Below are positions 52,053 to 62,478 of a stretch of 64,000 nucleotides of DNA, one piece after another. Under the pieces are notes generated by a model. That model did not search any database, had not been told where the DNA came from, and saw nothing but the letters and a program-made list of their open reading frames with translations. How positions within the stretch are numbered: position 1 is the first letter of the stretch; every line of letters begins with the position of its first letter. Source of the DNA: Mycolicibacterium holsaticum DSM 44478 = JCM 12374 (GTDB lineage Bacteria > Actinomycetota > Actinomycetes > Mycobacteriales > Mycobacteriaceae); the NCBI RefSeq assembly GCF_019645835.1, contig NZ_CP080998.1, forward strand, positions 5,208,001 through 5,272,000. Direction: 5' to 3'. The position numbers and the translations under genes were made by a program.

Positions 52053-53198
52053 ATGCGCACTTCGCTCTACGGCCAGGAACACGAGCAGTTCCGCGCCACC
52101 GTCCGCGCGTTCATCCAACGGGAGGCAGTGCCGAATGTAGCGAGGTGGGAGGACCAGCGCCGGGTCGACATCGACTTCTACCGCAAGGCAGGAGAACTCG
52201 GCATCCTCGGACTGCAAGTTCCCGAGGCATACGGAGGCGGTGGTCAGACCAGCTTCACCTACAACCTTGTCGTGGCCGAAGAGATGATTGCCGCGCACCT
52301 GGCGTTATCGCCGATTCGGGTCCACATTGATGTCGTCATTCCCTACTTCCTCAGCTATGCCGCGCCGCGCCAGAAGGACCGATGGTTGGGCAGCCTGGCA
52401 AGCGGGGACACTATGGCGTCCATCGCGATGTCCGAGCCGGAAGCAGGGTCCGACATAGGTGGTATCAAAACCACGGCGCGACGCGACGGCGAAAACTTTG
52501 TTATCAACGGTGCGAAGACGTTCATCACCGGCGGGATCAACGCCGGTCTGGTTATCGTCGTCGCGCGAACGTCGCTCTCTGAGGACCGCCGTAACGGCCT
52601 TTCGCTTTTCGTCGTACAGGACGGCACGCTCGGCTATACCAAGACACGCAATCTGAACAAGCTCGGAATGCACTACGCCGATACTGCGGAGCTGAGTTTC
52701 GCCGACGTGGTGGTGAATGCCGACGACATGTTGGGTGAAGAGGGTCGGGCATTCGAGTACCTGACAAGCAACCTCGCGCAGGAACGTATCAGCGTGGCGG
52801 CGGGTTCGGTGGCGATGGCCAAAACCGCGCTGCGTGACACCATCGAGTACGTCCGCCAACGCGAGGTTTTCGGCCGTCAACTCTCCCAGTTCCAGAACAC
52901 CAAATTCGTGTTGGCGGCGGTATCGGCTGAAATCGAGGCCGCCGACTCGTTGCTCCAACGTGCGGTTGCCGAACTCGACGCGGGAGAACTGTCCGGAGCC
53001 GACGCGGCCAGGGTGAAGCTATTCTGCTCGGAGATGCAGGCGCGCGCGGTGGATAGCTGCCTGCAACTGTTCGGTGGATACGGCTACATGCTGGAATATC
53101 CGATTGCGAAGATGTACGCCGATGCGCGAGTAAGCCGAATCTATGGGGGCTCAAGCGAAATCATGAAGACCATCATTGCGAAGTCGATGGGCCTCTGA
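52053..53198 (+). CDS. Acyl-CoA dehydrogenase, standard homotetramer type
   Basis: 381 residues with all usual ACAD parts: GILGLQVPEAYGGGGQ, MSEPEAGSDIGGIKTTA, NGAKTFITGG, the FAD-binding QREVFGRQLSQFQ and LQLFGGYGYMLEYP, and the C-terminal YGGSSEIMKTIIAKSMGL, where Glu is likely the catalytic base or next to it. It introduces a double bond into an acyl-CoA. It is the third gene of the plus-strand ACAD unit and the last gene of the mce/catabolic block. Confidence 0.92.
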   Translation: MRTSLYGQEHEQFRATVRAFIQREAVPNVARWEDQRRVDIDFYRKAGELGILGLQVPEAYGGGGQTSFTYNLVVAEEMIAAHLALSPIRVHIDVVIPYFLSYAAPRQKDRWLGSLASGDTMASIAMSEPEAGSDIGGIKTTARRDGENFVINGAKTFITGGINAGLVIVVARTSLSEDRRNGLSLFVVQDGTLGYTKTRNLNKLGMHYADTAELSFADVVVNADDMLGEEGRAFEYLTSNLAQERISVAAGSVAMAKTALRDTIEYVRQREVFGRQLSQFQNTKFVLAAVSAEIEAADSLLQRAVAELDAGELSGADAARVKLFCSEMQARAVDSCLQLFGGYGYMLEYPIAKMYADARVSRIYGGSSEIMKTIIAKSMGL

Positions 53199-53346
53199 TG
53201 GCACTCGATCGCTGCACCCTACCCGCAGCGAGCTCTGATCGCGACGCCGGCAGCGGATGGGCAGACGCTGCCTGACCGGCTTGATTACACCGCGTTAAGG
53301 GGTAGCCTCGGGGCAAAGCGGCCAATCAACGGCGAAAGGCAGCGCT

Positions 53347-53508
53347 ATGCCCTTACGAGAGCGTCACAGCATCACCGAGATTCGCACGGCGATCCGCGAA
53401 CTCAGCAGGCGGGCCACCCTGGCTCGCAAGCAGGGCCGCATCGCCGACGCCGAGGAGATCGACCAGCGGATCCAGTCCTACCGCGAGGAGCTCGCCACGC
53501 GGCCCTGA
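53347..53508 (+). CDS. Small conserved-looking helical protein, 53 residues
   Basis: ATG 53347 to TGA 53508, preceded by a GAAAGG ribosome binding site. The protein MPLRERHSITEIRTAIRELS... is strongly charged and reads as two amphipathic helices (ITEIRTAIRELSRRATLARK, ADAEEIDQRIQSYREELA). Codons are mostly GC-ending as in neighbouring genes, which supports coding. It is short and easily missed by gene finders. The function is unknown; it sits between the catabolic block and the flavin reductase gene. Confidence 0.65.
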   Translation: MPLRERHSITEIRTAIRELSRRATLARKQGRIADAEEIDQRIQSYREELATRP

Positions 53509-53548
53509 GCTCGCGGGACGGTTGGGCGAATCGGGCTCGCCGATCCGA

Positions 53549-54787
<1,239 letters not shown>

Positions 54788-55971
54788 GCCGGGCTGGGGC
54801 TGGTTGTTCAGCACGTACTGAAGTCCGGACAGCAGCTGCGACAGCGGATCTGCCGCGCCGCCGAACGCCGCCTGAGTGGCCGGTGCGGTGACCTCTGCGG
54901 GGTCGTAGCCGTTGACCGGGTCGACGGTGATCGGAGCCGTCAACGGATTGTCGTTGCGGGAATAGCCCGCGTCCACGTAGGGCTTGAGCACCGCGTCGAG
55001 CTTGATCAGCGTTTCCTGCGGCACCCCGAGGTACTTGAACGGCATCACCAGCGGCAGATGCTCCTCGGGGATCATGAACGTCGTCGTTTTCGCGCCCCTG
55101 GAGTTGACGGTGGTCCGGATGTTTTGCGGCGGCACCATGCTCGGTTTGGTGAACGCGACCGCGGTGTGCCCGGTGGCGAGGCCGACGATCGCGTTGGCGA
55201 CCGAAATCCAGTTGTCCGGTCGGTCCGGCCAGTCGGCGATGCTGTCGTAGGCCGAGACGAACTGATACGTGTCGTACTGGCTTTCCACCGGCGGCGGTAC
55301 CCGGTAGTCCAGTGAGGGCACGACGCTGCCGACCGGGAACATCTGGGTCAGGAAACTCTCGCCGAACGCGTGCCGGGCCACCGGGTCCCCGTACATCGCG
55401 AAGCTCAACTGGTCCGGTGGCGGCGCGGCCGGGTCGTAGGCGAGCTTCGCCTGCACGTCGTTGAGCACCATCGCGCCCTCCGACAAGCCGATCACGGTGC
55501 CTTGTCCGCCCGCCCGGACGGCGTTGATGACGTTGGGAGTGCCGACGTCGACTGATTCACCGACGCTCGGACCGTCGATGCCCAGGCCGGGAAAGGAGTC
55601 ATCCAGTCGGCTGATGCCGGGAAAGAGGCGTTCCAGGGTGTGCCCCTGGACCTGCCCGGCGGGATAGTCGACGATCTGCCGGTCCAGTTCGGGGAACCAG
55701 TCGGCGCCGGTGCGCATGATGTATTCGTCGTAGGGAATGCCCAGCACGTGGGCGCCGCCCAGCGCGTACGCCCGGCCCGGGGTGCCCAACGCCGGCGGGG
55801 CGTCAGAGGATGTCGGGCCAGGCGGCGGGGCAGGCGCTTCGTCGGCCGACGCGACACCGAAACCGAAACAGCCTGTGGCGCCGAAAGTTATCAGCGCGGT
55901 GCCGTATGCGAGACGTCGCTTCATGCCCTTCGCAGACCTCCCCGCGCTACTCGGGTGCACGCTACCGAACC

Positions 55972-57771
55972 CTACTCCGCGCCGCCGTCGCCGAACCCGT
56001 TTGCCGCGTCCAGTCGCGCGAACCCGTTCTGCTGATACTGCTCGACGCATGCGGTGCGCCGCACCTTGCCGCTCGTCGTGGTGGGAATCGAACCGGCCGG
56101 GACCAGCACGAGATCTTCCACGCTCAGGCCGTGGGTGTTGGATATCGCCGCGGTGACATCGCCTTTGACCGCACTGAAGCGGCGCATCGCGTCCTCGCCG
56201 GGCGTGGTTGGCATCTTGAGTTCGATGATGGTGACCAGTTTCTCGGTGCCGTTCACCGGAACCGCGATCGCCGCGACCCGACCGCGGGTGACCTCGTGCA
56301 CCGTTGCCTCGATGTCTTCGGGATAGTGGTTGCGTCCCCGCACGATCAACAGATCCTTGATCCGCCCGACGATGAACAGCTGTCCCTCGTAGATGAAGCC
56401 GAGGTCGCCGGTTCGCAACCACGGCCCGTGCGGTGTCCCAGCTGAGGGCTCGACAAGCGTTGCGCCGAAGCTGGTCTGCGCCTCGGCCGGCTTGCGCCAG
56501 TATCCCTGCGAGACGTTCTCGCCGTGCAGCCAGATTTCGCCGATCTCGTCCTGGGCGCATTCGCGGTGCGTCTCACCGTCGACGATGCGCAGCGTCGGGG
56601 ACTGCGGCACCCGGTAGGCGACGAGCGCCGTGCCGCTGCCTGCCACGGCGGTTCGCACCCGCCCTGCGCCGAGTTCTGCGGTATCGAACTGCCCGGCCGG
56701 CGAGGACTCGTTCCAGGTCCCCGCCGCCACGAAGACCGTCGCCTCGGCCAACCCATACGCCGGGCGCATCATGTGGTCGCGCACATTGAAGTGCGCGAAC
56801 CGGTCGACGAAGCGGTGCAGCGTGGCCGGTTCGACGCGTTCGGCGCCGCTGGCGATGCCCGTCATCGCGCCGAGGTCGAGCCCGTCCAGATCCTCGTCGG
56901 TTGTCCTGCGGGCGGCCAAGTCGAACGCGAAGTTCGGGGCCGAGGAGAACGCGTGGATGTTCTCGGCCAGCGCCCGCATCCACCGGGCCGGCCTCTCCAG
57001 GAACGCCGCAGGGCTCATCAGCACGGCGCGACGGCCGGTCATGATGGGTGCGCAGATCCCGAGCATCAAACCCATGTCGTGGTAGAACGGCAGCCACGAG
57101 ACAAGCGCGGCGTCCGGCGGGAGCGGGGATTGGGCGAAAAAGCCCCGCATCAGCTGCTCGAAATTCACCGTGAGGTTGCGGTGCGAAATCATCACCCCGG
57201 CCGGCACCCGGGTCGACCCCGAGCTGTACTGCAGGTACGCGATGCTCGGCCACTGCGCGGGCGTAAACCCGGGCCCGGCGGCGGTGTCGAGGGTGTCCAG
57301 GTTCAACGAATCGACCTCGACGATCGTCGGCGTCTTGTCCGAACCCGGGACGGCGACGAGCTCGCCGACACCGTCGGCGGCCGCCGACGTCGTGAGCGCA
57401 ACCGCGGGCGCTGTATCGGCAAGGACCGCGGTCACCCGGTCGTGGCCGGCCCCCGGATGCGGCAACGGAAGCGGCACCGCCACGAGCCCGGCCTGCATGG
57501 CTCCCAAGAAGCCCACGACATAGTCCAGGCCCTGCGGGGCCAGTATCACCGCTCGGTCACCGGGTGAACCGTGCCGCTGGAGCTCGCGGGCCAGGTTCAT
57601 GGTGCGACGCGCCAGCTGGGACCACGTCAAGCTCTCGGCGCGGCCGGCCGGGTCGCGGCTGTAATCGGTGAACGTGAACCCGATGTCGTCGGGACGCATG
57701 CTGGCCCGACCGTGCAGTATCGACAGGATCGACGACTCAGACGTTGTCGACTCAGACGTTGTTGTTGTCAC
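55972..57771 (-). CDS. Fatty acyl-AMP ligase (FadD23/FadD21-like FAAL)
   Basis: 599 residues, GTG start. Adenylate-forming enzyme: [18 protein letters not shown] (ATP loop), [62 protein letters not shown]. The last motif and the length fit the FAAL branch, which makes acyl-adenylates and hands them to a polyketide synthase instead of CoA. It lies between the PE-PPE and mmpL genes on the same strand. It probably loads the starter fatty acid onto the Pks at 62479. Confidence 0.93.
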   Translation of the reverse strand: MTTTTSESTTSESSILSILHGRASMRPDDIGFTFTDYSRDPAGRAESLTWSQLARRTMNLARELQRHGSPGDRAVILAPQGLDYVVGFLGAMQAGLVAVPLPLPHPGAGHDRVTAVLADTAPAVALTTSAAADGVGELVAVPGSDKTPTIVEVDSLNLDTLDTAAGPGFTPAQWPSIAYLQYSSGSTRVPAGVMISHRNLTVNFEQLMRGFFAQSPLPPDAALVSWLPFYHDMGLMLGICAPIMTGRRAVLMSPAAFLERPARWMRALAENIHAFSSAPNFAFDLAARRTTDEDLDGLDLGAMTGIASGAERVEPATLHRFVDRFAHFNVRDHMMRPAYGLAEATVFVAAGTWNESSPAGQFDTAELGAGRVRTAVAGSGTALVAYRVPQSPTLRIVDGETHRECAQDEIGEIWLHGENVSQGYWRKPAEAQTSFGATLVEPSAGTPHGPWLRTGDLGFIYEGQLFIVGRIKDLLIVRGRNHYPEDIEATVHEVTRGRVAAIAVPVNGTEKLVTIIELKMPTTPGEDAMRRFSAVKGDVTAAISNTHGLSVEDLVLVPAGSIPTTTSGKVRRTACVEQYQQNGFARLDAANGFGDGGAE

Positions 57772-57784
57772 CCTCGTGTCCGTA

Positions 57785-60781
57785 TCAGCTCGTCGAGCTC
57801 GGTTGGAGATGCTCGGTCTGGCGCGGCCCGACCCGCGACGGCCACCAGTTCGCGCGCCCGACCAGAGTCGCGATGGCGGGAACCGTGATGGTGCGCACCA
57901 CGAAGGTATCCAACAGGATCCCGACGCCGATCACGAAACCGCCTTGCACCACTATGCCGATGCTGGAGAACAGCAGACCGGCCATCGATGCGGCGAAGAT
58001 CAAACCCGCCGCGGTGATCACACCGCCCGTGGAACCCAGCGTCCGGATGACGCCGAACCGCACGCTGTGCGGTGATTCGTCGCGCAGCCGTGACACGAAC
58101 AGCATGTTGTAGTCGGCGCCGACGGCCACCAGCACCACGAAAGCCAATGGCGGGACACTCCAATGCAATTCCTGCCCCAACACGACTTGGAACGTCAGCA
58201 CGCCGATGCCGATCGCCGCGAAGTAGGAGACCACGACGGAACCGACGAGGTACAGCGGGGCGATCATCGCGCGCAGCAACACCATCAACGTCAACATGAC
58301 CACGATGAGGGTCGCGGCGATGATGAACCGGATGTCCTGTTGGTAGTAGTCACGGGTGTCGCGCAGCGCGACGGGAAAACCACCCATCGATATCGTGGCG
58401 TCGGCCAGCATGGTGTTGGGCTGCGCGCCGGTGGCGACGTCGTGGATCTCGTTGACCTGATCCATCGCCTCGGGGGTGTACGGGTTGAGCTCGGTTTGGA
58501 TCAGGTACTGCACCGAGCGGCCATCGGGTGAGATGTAGGCCTTGGCGGCGTCCTGGAAGTTCGGCAGGTTCAGCACCTCGGCCGGGATGTTGAACCCGGC
58601 CTGGGCCGGGTCGGCGGCGTTGTTGCGCAGCGTGAGCAGAAACGTCGACGCCTCGTTGAGCCCGGCCGCGATCACCTTGACCTGCTTGACGAGTTCGTCG
58701 ACCCCACCCGCGACTTCCCGGCTTCCAGTGGCGAGCCGGTTGGCGCCCCGCTGCAGTTCGGTCAGCCCGGCTTCGGCGCCGCCGGGCTGGTCCAGCCCGA
58801 TGGCGTTGACCGCCTTGGCGACGTTGGCCATCGCGGCGTTGAGCTTGTTGACCGCCTCGTTGAGGGTTTTTCTGTCGTCGACATCCTGCAACTGATGCGC
58901 CAGGGTGTTGATCTCGTCGAGACCGCCGTCTTCACGCGCAGCGACGAGCCGCTCAAACTGCATGCGGGTGTCTCGGCAGGACGGGTTCGCGTCGCAGATC
59001 GCGTTGCCCTGCAGCGCGGCCAGAACCGGACCGATCCAGGCGAACATGTCCTTGACGGCGGCGAAGTTGAAGCCCATGGAGTTGCCGAGCGCGTTGACGC
59101 TGGCGACGAGCTTGGCCGCGATCTCCACGTCGCGCACCAACCGGTCGCCGCCGTATTCGGTGCGCACCGCGGAGAACGTCGTGATCAGGTCCTGGAGGCT
59201 GGGCGCGATCGCGTTGATCTGACCGCGGACGTCGGCGAGGCTGTCGGCCAGCGTGTTGGCCCCGTTCGTCAGTCGATTGAAGTCCCCTGCGCGTTCGCTG
59301 ATCTGATCGGAGCCGTCGGCCAGCCGGTCACCGACGAGGCCCGCCTGGTAGGTGGCCCGAAATTCGGCGGGCACCTCACCGAGGGGCCGGGTGATGCCGC
59401 TGACCAGCCCGACGCCCGGTATCTGCGCGATGCGCGACGCCATCTGCTCCAGGTCCGCCAGCGCCCGCGGTGTGCGCAGGTCATGCGGCGACTGGACCAG
59501 AACGTATTCGGGAACGGACTGGCTGACCGGGAAGTGGCGTTCCAGCGCGGCATACCCGACCGAACTCGACGCCGAGGCGGGGAGCACCTTGCGGTCGTCG
59601 TAGTTGTATCGGGCCATCACCGAGATGCCGCCCAGAAGGGCCAACACGAGCACGCTGACGACCAGGTGGGTCACCGGCCGGCGCACGATCCGGATGCCCG
59701 AACGCCTCCAGAACCGGGCAGTCAGTTCGCGTCGCGGCTGAATCCAGCCGCGCGGTCCGGCGAGCACCAGGATCGCCGGCAGCAGCGTCACCGCGGCCAG
59801 GAACGCGACACCGATCCCGATCGACGCCGACGCGCCGACGGTCTTGAACACCCCCATCTGCGCGAAGTTCAACAGCAAGAACGTGAGCCCCACCGTGGCG
59901 GCCGATGCGGCGATCACCTTGCCGATCGAGCTCATCGCCGCCTTGACGGCGTGGTCGTAATCGTCGCCCGATCGCAGATAGTCGTGGTAGCGGCTGATGA
60001 GAAACACCGCGTAATCCGTTCCGGCCCCGGCCATGATCGCGCTCAGAAACACGATCGACTGGTTGGAGACGCCCGCGCCGGTCAGTTCCGACAGCCCCGC
60101 CACCACGGACTGTGCGATCAGCAGCGACGACCCGATCGTCACCAGCGGCAGCAGCATCGTCACCACGTTGCGGTACACCACCAACAACACCCCGAGCACC
60201 AACACGGCGATGGCGATCTCGATCGGCAGGCGGTCCTGTTCCCCCGCGACGGTGAGGTCCGCGACGGTGGCGGCCGGGCCGGTGAGGTGCACAGCGAGCG
60301 GACCGTCGGGAATTTCGTGCCGGACGATCTCGGCGACCCGGTTGAACGATTCGAAGGCCCGCGGGGTGCCCAACTCGCCCTCGAGGCCCACCGGCAGCAC
60401 CCAGGTCGACTTGTCGTCGCTGGTCAGGAACGGCCGCAGTTGCGGGGTGCTGACGAAGTCCTGCACGGACACCACGTCGGTGATGTCGTCGCGCAGCGCG
60501 TCCACCACGTCGCGGTAGGTGGCTTCGTCGGCGGGTGTGAGCCCGGTTTCGTTGATGAACGCGATGACCAGGAGGTTGTCCGAACCCGGCTCGGGAAAGG
60601 CCTCGGCCATCTTCGCGGCCGTGACGCTGGACGGCGCATCGCTGGGCAGGATGCTGAGCGGATGCTTCTGCGCCATCTCACCCAGCGACGGGAACGTCAG
60701 CGGGAGCGCGATCGCCATGGCGACCCAGACCCCGATCACCGCCCAGGGCCACCGCACCACCAGGGCCGCTAGCCGCTGCAT
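57785..60781 (-). CDS. MmpL family RND lipid transporter (MmpL10/MmpL8-like)
   Basis: 998 residues. Two MMPL domains with the charged Asp-Tyr pairs of RND pumps: GAGTDYAVFLISRYHDYL in the first and GADYNMLFVSRLRDES in the second. Each repeat has a group of membrane helices, and a large extracytoplasmic loop with coiled-coil-like stretches (ISERAGDFNRLTNGANTLADSL) comes before the second. It exports the lipid precursor made by the neighbouring Pks/PapA to the periplasm using the proton gradient. It follows papA by 39 bases on the same strand. Confidence 0.93.
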   Translation of the reverse strand: MQRLAALVVRWPWAVIGVWVAMAIALPLTFPSLGEMAQKHPLSILPSDAPSSVTAAKMAEAFPEPGSDNLLVIAFINETGLTPADEATYRDVVDALRDDITDVVSVQDFVSTPQLRPFLTSDDKSTWVLPVGLEGELGTPRAFESFNRVAEIVRHEIPDGPLAVHLTGPAATVADLTVAGEQDRLPIEIAIAVLVLGVLLVVYRNVVTMLLPLVTIGSSLLIAQSVVAGLSELTGAGVSNQSIVFLSAIMAGAGTDYAVFLISRYHDYLRSGDDYDHAVKAAMSSIGKVIAASAATVGLTFLLLNFAQMGVFKTVGASASIGIGVAFLAAVTLLPAILVLAGPRGWIQPRRELTARFWRRSGIRIVRRPVTHLVVSVLVLALLGGISVMARYNYDDRKVLPASASSSVGYAALERHFPVSQSVPEYVLVQSPHDLRTPRALADLEQMASRIAQIPGVGLVSGITRPLGEVPAEFRATYQAGLVGDRLADGSDQISERAGDFNRLTNGANTLADSLADVRGQINAIAPSLQDLITTFSAVRTEYGGDRLVRDVEIAAKLVASVNALGNSMGFNFAAVKDMFAWIGPVLAALQGNAICDANPSCRDTRMQFERLVAAREDGGLDEINTLAHQLQDVDDRKTLNEAVNKLNAAMANVAKAVNAIGLDQPGGAEAGLTELQRGANRLATGSREVAGGVDELVKQVKVIAAGLNEASTFLLTLRNNAADPAQAGFNIPAEVLNLPNFQDAAKAYISPDGRSVQYLIQTELNPYTPEAMDQVNEIHDVATGAQPNTMLADATISMGGFPVALRDTRDYYQQDIRFIIAATLIVVMLTLMVLLRAMIAPLYLVGSVVVSYFAAIGIGVLTFQVVLGQELHWSVPPLAFVVLVAVGADYNMLFVSRLRDESPHSVRFGVIRTLGSTGGVITAAGLIFAASMAGLLFSSIGIVVQGGFVIGVGILLDTFVVRTITVPAIATLVGRANWWPSRVGPRQTEHLQPSSTS

Positions 60782-60820
60782 AACGCCCTCACCACCGCAC
60801 GGCCACCGAGTCGATCCACG

Positions 60821-62260
60821 CTATGCGACACGCCCCCAGTGCCCGCGGTCGGCGACCAGTTCGCACACCGACCTCATTGTCGCCATATACCGTGCGATCG
60901 ATTTCTCGGCGACCGCATTGGCGGGATGCATGATGGCCATGACTGTGCCCTCGCCATAACGAAATATGTAAATGGTGAGCTGGTATGAGAACCGGTCATC
61001 CGAATAGACCCCGATATTGTCCGCAAGACCCATATCGGCGGCCGCCAGAACCGCGTTGAGCGGGGCGGCGCCGGCGTGGAAAAAATTGGAAACGGGGAAA
61101 TTCGGCTGCGGCCAACTCAGCCACGGCGCCAACTCCAGAACGCGGTAGTACGGCACCTTTGCCATATTCAGGTTCGAGTCGAAGGAATTCTGTGCGGTCC
61201 AGGCGGCATCGCCGAATGACGCGGCGCCTATCGGCACGGTGATCGGAATCAGGCCGGTGAACCAGCCTTGGGTCATGAAGTTATCCGTGGCTGAGCGGGA
61301 GTCGCGCGGGGTGAGCCCGTAATAGGTCAGCGCACCGGTCAGCTCGTGCTCGACCTGGGCCAGGCAGGCGAACAAGCCTCCGACGAAGCGCGCACCGGCG
61401 GTCGCGCAAGCCGCTTCGAAACGTTCGGTCTGGGCGGGGTTCATCAGGACTTCTGTGGTGATGTCGCTGCTCGTCGTCTCCAGCGGATTACCAAGCGGCA
61501 GCGGGAATTCAGGAAAGCCACCACCATTGGCGTCGGCGAAATCAATCCACGCCCGGACTTCGGGCGAATCCACGGTCATCGGCGAAGTACGTTCGCGTTC
61601 ACGCAGGCAGAACTCGTCATAGCTGCCCGCGTCGGGAAGGGTGAGGGCCGCACCGCCGCCGCTGAATGCCGAATACATTCCGTTGGCTTCAAGCATTGTG
61701 GTGCCGATCAATGTCGCATCCCCGTGGACGTGATCCATGGCGGCGAAAAAGGTGAAGTGGTCCTCGTTCTGGACGATTCCGAAAGTAAAGCAGCCCCACT
61801 CCAATGGCGTCGGTATGTCCACCACATGTGCGCGTATCTCGTCGACCGTCAGTGCGCCGTGGTGAACCGGCACGAATTCGATGTCGGCCGGATCTTGGAT
61901 GGAGTGGCGGATGAACTCACCGTCACCGGCGGGTGCGAACCAGCTGCGGAAGGTGTCGTGGCGGCGCAGGTATGCGTTGACGGCCTGATCCATCGCCGCG
62001 ATATCGCACTGCCCGGTCACGTCGCAGCTGGTGATCATCTGACGGGAGAAATTCAGCCCGGCGGCGGTGCGTTCGTAGTAGTTGCGCAGATGCTGGCCCT
62101 GCATGTAGCTGACCGGCGCCGAACTTTGCGGCGCGCTGCGGGCCTTTTCGACGGCCGCGGGGGTCGGATGCCAGGAGGTGAGCAGGCCCGGTTTCAGCGT
62201 CCAATCATCCAGTGCGCCAACCGTGATTTTGCCGATCTGCAAACTCGGCCCCCAATCCAT
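60821..62260 (-). CDS. PapA-type polyketide-associated acyltransferase (PapA3-like)
   Basis: 479 residues, condensation-domain fold. The catalytic His and Asp are in MDHVHGDATLIG (HxxxD pattern), with YYERTAAGLNFSRQMITSCDV early and PNFPVSNFFHAGAAPLNAVLAAADMGLADN late. It transfers an acyl chain, for example from the Pks, to a hydroxyl of trehalose. It is first in the minus-strand papA-mmpL-FAAL-PE-PPE unit and diverges from the pks gene, sharing a 218-base promoter region. Confidence 0.92.
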   Translation of the reverse strand: MDWGPSLQIGKITVGALDDWTLKPGLLTSWHPTPAAVEKARSAPQSSAPVSYMQGQHLRNYYERTAAGLNFSRQMITSCDVTGQCDIAAMDQAVNAYLRRHDTFRSWFAPAGDGEFIRHSIQDPADIEFVPVHHGALTVDEIRAHVVDIPTPLEWGCFTFGIVQNEDHFTFFAAMDHVHGDATLIGTTMLEANGMYSAFSGGGAALTLPDAGSYDEFCLRERERTSPMTVDSPEVRAWIDFADANGGGFPEFPLPLGNPLETTSSDITTEVLMNPAQTERFEAACATAGARFVGGLFACLAQVEHELTGALTYYGLTPRDSRSATDNFMTQGWFTGLIPITVPIGAASFGDAAWTAQNSFDSNLNMAKVPYYRVLELAPWLSWPQPNFPVSNFFHAGAAPLNAVLAAADMGLADNIGVYSDDRFSYQLTIYIFRYGEGTVMAIMHPANAVAEKSIARYMATMRSVCELVADRGHWGRVA

Positions 62261-62478
62261 ACTGCTTCTGCCGATTGCCTATCCGGCATCAGGTCATTGC
62301 CGCATCAACATACTTCCGTAGCCGCCCGGCGCCTACCGAATCTCGGTTCGTAGCGGATCCAAGCATGCCGCACGCGGTCATGCCATAGTCTGCGGGGGGC
62401 CACGCTCTGTTGAGAGGGCGCGACATTTGCCGGGGGGCGTGTTCTGGCCACCGATTTTCAAGGGAGGACAGCAACGGC

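Noticed and set aside
58895..60772. Plus-strand open frame of 625 codons
   Set aside because: It is antisense to mmpL and rich in Arg, Gln, Asp and His, the typical composition of a shadow frame.
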